From Rhizophagus clarus (lineage: Eukaryota; Glomeromycota; Glomeromycetes; Glomerales; Glomeraceae): a stretch of DNA of 64,000 bases. A program made the translations under genes and the position numbers. The stretch covers positions 2,144,001-2,208,000 of the forward strand of contig BLAL01000229.1 in assembly GCA_015698045.1 (NCBI GenBank), given 5' to 3'. Positions 59,849 through 64,000 of this stretch are shown here, one piece after another. The notes under the pieces were generated by a model. The model made no database searches. It saw only the letters and a list, made by a program, of their open reading frames with translations, and had not been told where the DNA came from. The stretch's first letter is position 1. Each line of letters opens with the position of its first letter.

Positions 59849-62800
59849 ATGTCTTTAGCTGAACCAACTAATAGTAATAATCTTAATAGTAATATAAGTT
59901 ATCAGGAAAGGTTATCGATTGATAAGGATTTATTCAGAAATTTAAGAAAGAGTTTGAGTTTCCTTAGTCCTAAGGATGATACGAGTGATAAATTTTCGAG
60001 TTCCGGAAATGATCCTATTTTCAATAAGGAACGATACCAAATCGCGATTTCCCAAGATGGTAAATTTGCTGTAACATTTGATACAGGTAAAAAATTCATT
60101 TACAGATTTATAGGCTTACTTAAATGTTTATTATACTTTTAATTATGAAATTAAAAAAAATGAGTTTTTTTTTTTTAAAAAGCAAATCTCCGTATTAGAG
60201 TATTGGAAAATACAGATCATCGTCAATTCAGATTATCTAAGGATAAGGTCGATGTTTCTACTCCAGAACAAAATCCAAACAATCAGTATGATGAAATAGT
60301 TAGTAAATCAACCCATTCCATCAATCAGAGTGATGAAGAAATTAATAAAACAATTGCTTATTTCAAAATCAGCGAAAGTTTGGATATTGAAAAGTTTTAT
60401 GATCAATATTTTCGACGTACAATCCAAGAAACTGCCGGTACTGATGTTAATGATGTTACGGACGATGGATATAGATGGGGTTTAGATATATCAAATGTAC
60501 AAAATTATCAAGACAAATATTTTATTCTTGTTGCTGTATCTCGCATAGATGTAAGTGATGATATGAAAGGAAAGGTGAATGCTGATACAAATTCTGATTA
60601 CAAGAAAAACACAATAAAAAAAAGATATGAAAGAATTAGTGAAGTTCCAATTTCAGAAGACGTTAGACTTGATTTTAATATGGTAATTAAATCAAATGAA
60701 ATTAAAAAAGGAACAGCAGTTTACCGTCTTAAACTAATAAAGGATGAAAATAAAAGCTTTGGTCTTAAAATATGCCCCGTAACTTATTATTATTCTGATA
60801 GTGTTTCAGGAATATGTAAATTCATACACAATACAGACGATATCGATCAAAATGATAATTTTACTTTAAAGAGATTTGTAGTACTGAACTTTAACGGAAT
60901 ATATAATTTTGAATATGATTTTGATTATAGAAGTCTTGATTTGAACACGAGATTTGACTATCCAAAAAGCATTAAAAATGAATTAAAACATTGGCATAAA
61001 GAAAATTTAGAAGACTGTATGGATAAGCTTCTTACGTGTCTTTATGATAAATATTTCTTGGTTGAACAATATAAGAATAATGTGCAGACTCTTGAAGGTA
61101 AAATATCATAACGAATATTATTTATTTCGCTATAATATACTTTTAGATTTATATTAACAAATAATTGTAGTTTATGATCTGGCAGAAATGAGCTTAAAAA
61201 CTACTCCAAAAAGAGTCGAAAAAAAAGATAAACACGTTAGAAAGTTTAATTACAATACTTTTTCAGTCAGTAAACTACAAATTTGTTTTACTAGAGGACT
61301 TTATTCTGTTAAGTAAGTTTATTCGCTTCATTATTTTTTTTTATTTATTAATTAATCATTTATCTTTCGAATTAAATTAGGTTATACCTTATGGAGAATG
61401 GTCTAGAGGTCGTGTCAAAGAAATTTGATGAAGTAGAAAAAATTTATTCACTAGAATTCATTGATAGTGATGAAAAATTACTTATAATAGGCGAAAAAGA
61501 GAATAAGGTGAAGCTTGTGATCTGGGATATGTATAATACTGTAAAGGCCGAAACGATAATATTAGAAAATTTTTCTGTCGTGGATCTTAGCAATCGTTTA
61601 GCTAGAACATCAGGAAATATTTTACAAGTTGATGAAATAGGAAGAGTTACATCGGTTCTTAAAAAAATCGAAAATAAATTAAAACAAAATGCACCAAAAA
61701 AAATAGATAACAATTTTAAAAAATATACAAATAGAAAATTTGGTGAAAAAGTGGATGGAAAATTTGATGCAAATCATACGATTCATTCTGATAAAGAATT
61801 TGAACCGATAGTTATTGATAAAGAACCTTGGGTGATAGATGAATATAAAAGAAATTCTTATTGTCTTTATCAAAATAAAGAAGGAACAAGAATACGAACT
61901 TTACAGCTTATAGTTGGCAGATCCACGGTTCAAATTTGGCAACAAGTCCGAGATAATAGTATACCAAAATCTAAACTTCCTAATAATGGAGGTCCATTTC
62001 TTGAATATATATGGGCGAATGGTATTCCAATAAATCAAGAAAGGAAATCAACAAGATTAAGAATTGGAGAGTTCAAATATAAACCAAATGATGGGTCAAG
62101 TCATATATTAGATGATAGTATATTAGATGATTTTTATTTAAAAGTTTATTGGTATGAGAGAGCTTCAGATAATAAAGGGAAAATAACAGAAGAAATTATA
62201 AAAAAGGAGGATGAAAAAATAGAAGAAATGGAACGTAACAGAAAAGCGGGAAAGGAAATGGAAATGAATGGAATTATGGAAATGAAGGAAAAAGTAATTC
62301 AACGGAAAGATATTATTGAAAAAGTTAGTGCGGTAAGACGCGCTTGTAGAGCATTGGAACATCTTAATAAGCGCAGAAGTTTTCTTGTGACTAATTATAT
62401 TAAAATACATCAAGTAGGTTGATTATAATTTTATTTTTCATTATACTTTGTTTTTTTTTTTTGGAAAAATATAAAGTAATTAAATTTCTTTTAATTATAA
62501 GTATGAAGAAATGGTGATATATATTAGACATATAGTTTGGAGGTTTGCTAAATGTAAGCCTGAAGAATTTAAATTATTAGATGTTCGACATAACGTCATG
62601 AAAAAATTAATTCTTGGTGATTGTAGTCATTTGATAAAACTTATATTATTTGGGGACAAAAATGATGATAAAGAAAAAGAGGAGCCCGTAATCAGACATA
62701 TACCAAGAAGTGTGTCGTGGCCAGGAAAAAATTTTATAAGAGATGATGATCTCCGAATTGATAGTAATGGTCTAGGATTAGAAGATCATGAAAGGCCAGA

Positions 62801-64000
62801 AAATGATATGGAATTAGCAATTTATCGATATAAAGGTAAATTAACCTTATAACATGGCTTAATATTATTGATTAATAATGACCTAATTTTTATATTATAG
62901 GTCTTGAACTTAAAGATACAGTTGTTGTTGCTTATCTTTTGGAATACTATTCTTGTCATGCAACAGATTACGCGGGTTGGATGAGTACTGTGTCTAAGGC
63001 ATTACCTTTATTATTTAAATATAATTACGGTTCGTTTTTTTTTTTCAATTATAAATTTTATTTTTCATTCAAACTTCAAAAGGATTTATCATGTTTACAA
63101 TGTTTGTCTTACAACATAGATGATTATGCCAGAAAGCTATTTCGTAAAGAATGTTTTGCAAATCAAGATTACTTTTCAGCACAAGATCCTTATAATATTA
63201 TTCCAGTAGAATATCAAGCGAAACGTAATCATAACATTAAGTTTAGAGCGTTTAGAATAGACAAATTGCAATCCGACGAGTATAAATGGTACAATAGAAT
63301 CGGAAAATTATTTGAACCTTTTAAAAAAATTTACAGATTCGTTGAAGATTTTGATAATTATCTTGAGAAGTCTCCTTTAGCTTTAAGAGTTGTACCTCTT
63401 CCTGAATTTACTATAAATAGAGTTCCACAGAAAAATTTAGAACAAAATTATAGATTAAAAATTGCTCTAAATATTTTTTTGTTCTTATTCATACCACGAT
63501 GGTATAAAATTAGTCGAGATAAGAAGAATTTATTAAGTCCTTTTTCCAGGGTGGTACGATACGAGAATAATGATGATATGTATGACAATCCAGCGACCGA
63601 AGCGGTTATTGATTTTCGTTGGCAAAAAGCGAGAAATTTCTTTATCTTCCTTTTTCTTCGATTTCTTGTTTTTGCCTTTTGTTTCATATTTATTAGTTGG
63701 GAATATTTGAGTCATGATGTTATAAGTTGGAAACTTCGAAATTTTTTAGTTGCATTAATTTTCATATTCTATTATTTAGCAGCATATTTACTCGTTACTG
63801 AATTTATACAGTTATATTACCACGGGCCTAGAAAATATGTTGGTGATATATTCAATAGTTTTGATATATTATCTATCTTACTTCCTGTGATAGTAATGTC
63901 AATAATGCTTCGAGAATTTCAATTTTCTGATGGCTTTGCAAGTGTCGAGTCAGTCGATATTGGATTAATGGTGGGCACATCATTCTCTGTATTCTTTCTT
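59849..64000 (+). CDS. Large ion-transport-domain-like membrane protein, 3' part beyond window
   Basis: Seven exons, 59849-60086, 60183-61097, 61171-61312, 61381-62413, 62502-62835, 62901-63029 and 63120 to the window edge, join in phase and give 1,224 residues so far. I chose the ATG in MSLAEPTN because the paralogue is alignable only from there and the upstream frame is poly-Phe. The N-terminal ~850 residues are soluble and contain propeller-like strands (YQIAISQDGKFAVTFDT, RTLQLIVGRSTVQIWQQ). A charged helical stretch follows, near EEIIKKEDEKIEEMERN. From ~1,050 on there are hydrophobic segments (ALNIFLFLFIPRWY, FLRFLVFAFCFIFISW, ALIFIFYYLAAYLLV, SFDILSILLPVIVMSIM), the pattern of a six-helix cation channel of TRP/ion-transport type. 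The dead paralogue shows what should follow: a pore-side helix and a coiled-coil tail. Channel function is inferred; ion selectivity cannot be told. Confidence 0.8.

Overview
The window looks like nuclear DNA of a glomeromycotinan (arbuscular mycorrhizal) fungus, most like Rhizophagus. Reasons: very high A+T, short spliceosomal introns with GTAAGT/TAG borders, BTB-BACK-TLDc and AbfB-domain proteins, multi-exon ion-channel-like paralogues, tandem tRNA genes and a heavy load of diverse transposons. The species call is inference; no database search was possible.

Layout. 0.5-1.9 kb (-): an intact 7-exon mitochondrial enoyl-CoA hydratase. 2.5-3.3 kb (+): a two-exon gene joining an OB-like region to the C-terminal end of a PIF1-type helicase. 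4.6-6.07 kb: a 1.45-kb non-coding terminal-inverted-repeat (TIR) transposon. 6.2-6.9 kb (+): a small secreted AbfB (CBM42-like) protein. 7.5-23 kb: the most complex part. An old mobile element has a divergent Cys-rich small protein, an archaeo-eukaryotic-primase/SF3-helicase-like gene and a tyrosine-recombinase-like gene, and it has decayed into pseudogenes. Its recombinase gene is split by a 9.8-kb CACTA/CMC (Plavaka-like) transposon (7828-17622) flanked by a CAA target duplication. That transposon carries its own transposase (one internal TGA) and a divergent RS-rich/Asp-Asn-rich second gene. Iteron-like palindromes lie beside the primase gene. 23.4-24.9 kb (-): a BTB-BACK-TLDc gene.

24.9-42.6 kb is an extremely AT-rich gene desert. 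It contains a C-poor strand-asymmetric block, ~106-bp tandem repeats, a 2.37-kb hAT-type element (8-bp duplication) holding 12 tandem mini-exon-like units with splice-site sequences, an ORF1-only LINE-like retroelement with poly(A) and a 17-bp target duplication, and several TIR elements. 42.6-45.2 kb holds four tandem ~0.6-0.66-kb repeats, each with one intron-containing tRNA-Tyr(GUA). 45.2-53 kb has few recognisable genes. It holds a TIR element with a nested hAT-like MITE, and a decayed hAT transposon with transposase remnants.

53.2-64 kb holds two tandem paralogues of a large multi-exon protein with C-terminal transmembrane segments (ion-transport-domain type). The first is a pseudogene with frameshifts and a hAT-like MITE inserted at a splice junction. 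The second is intact over seven exons and runs off the window end. The cellular genes shown (fatty-acid oxidation, secreted sugar-binding protein, BTB adaptor, membrane channel, tRNA) do not form one pathway. The common theme is repeated layering of mobile DNA.
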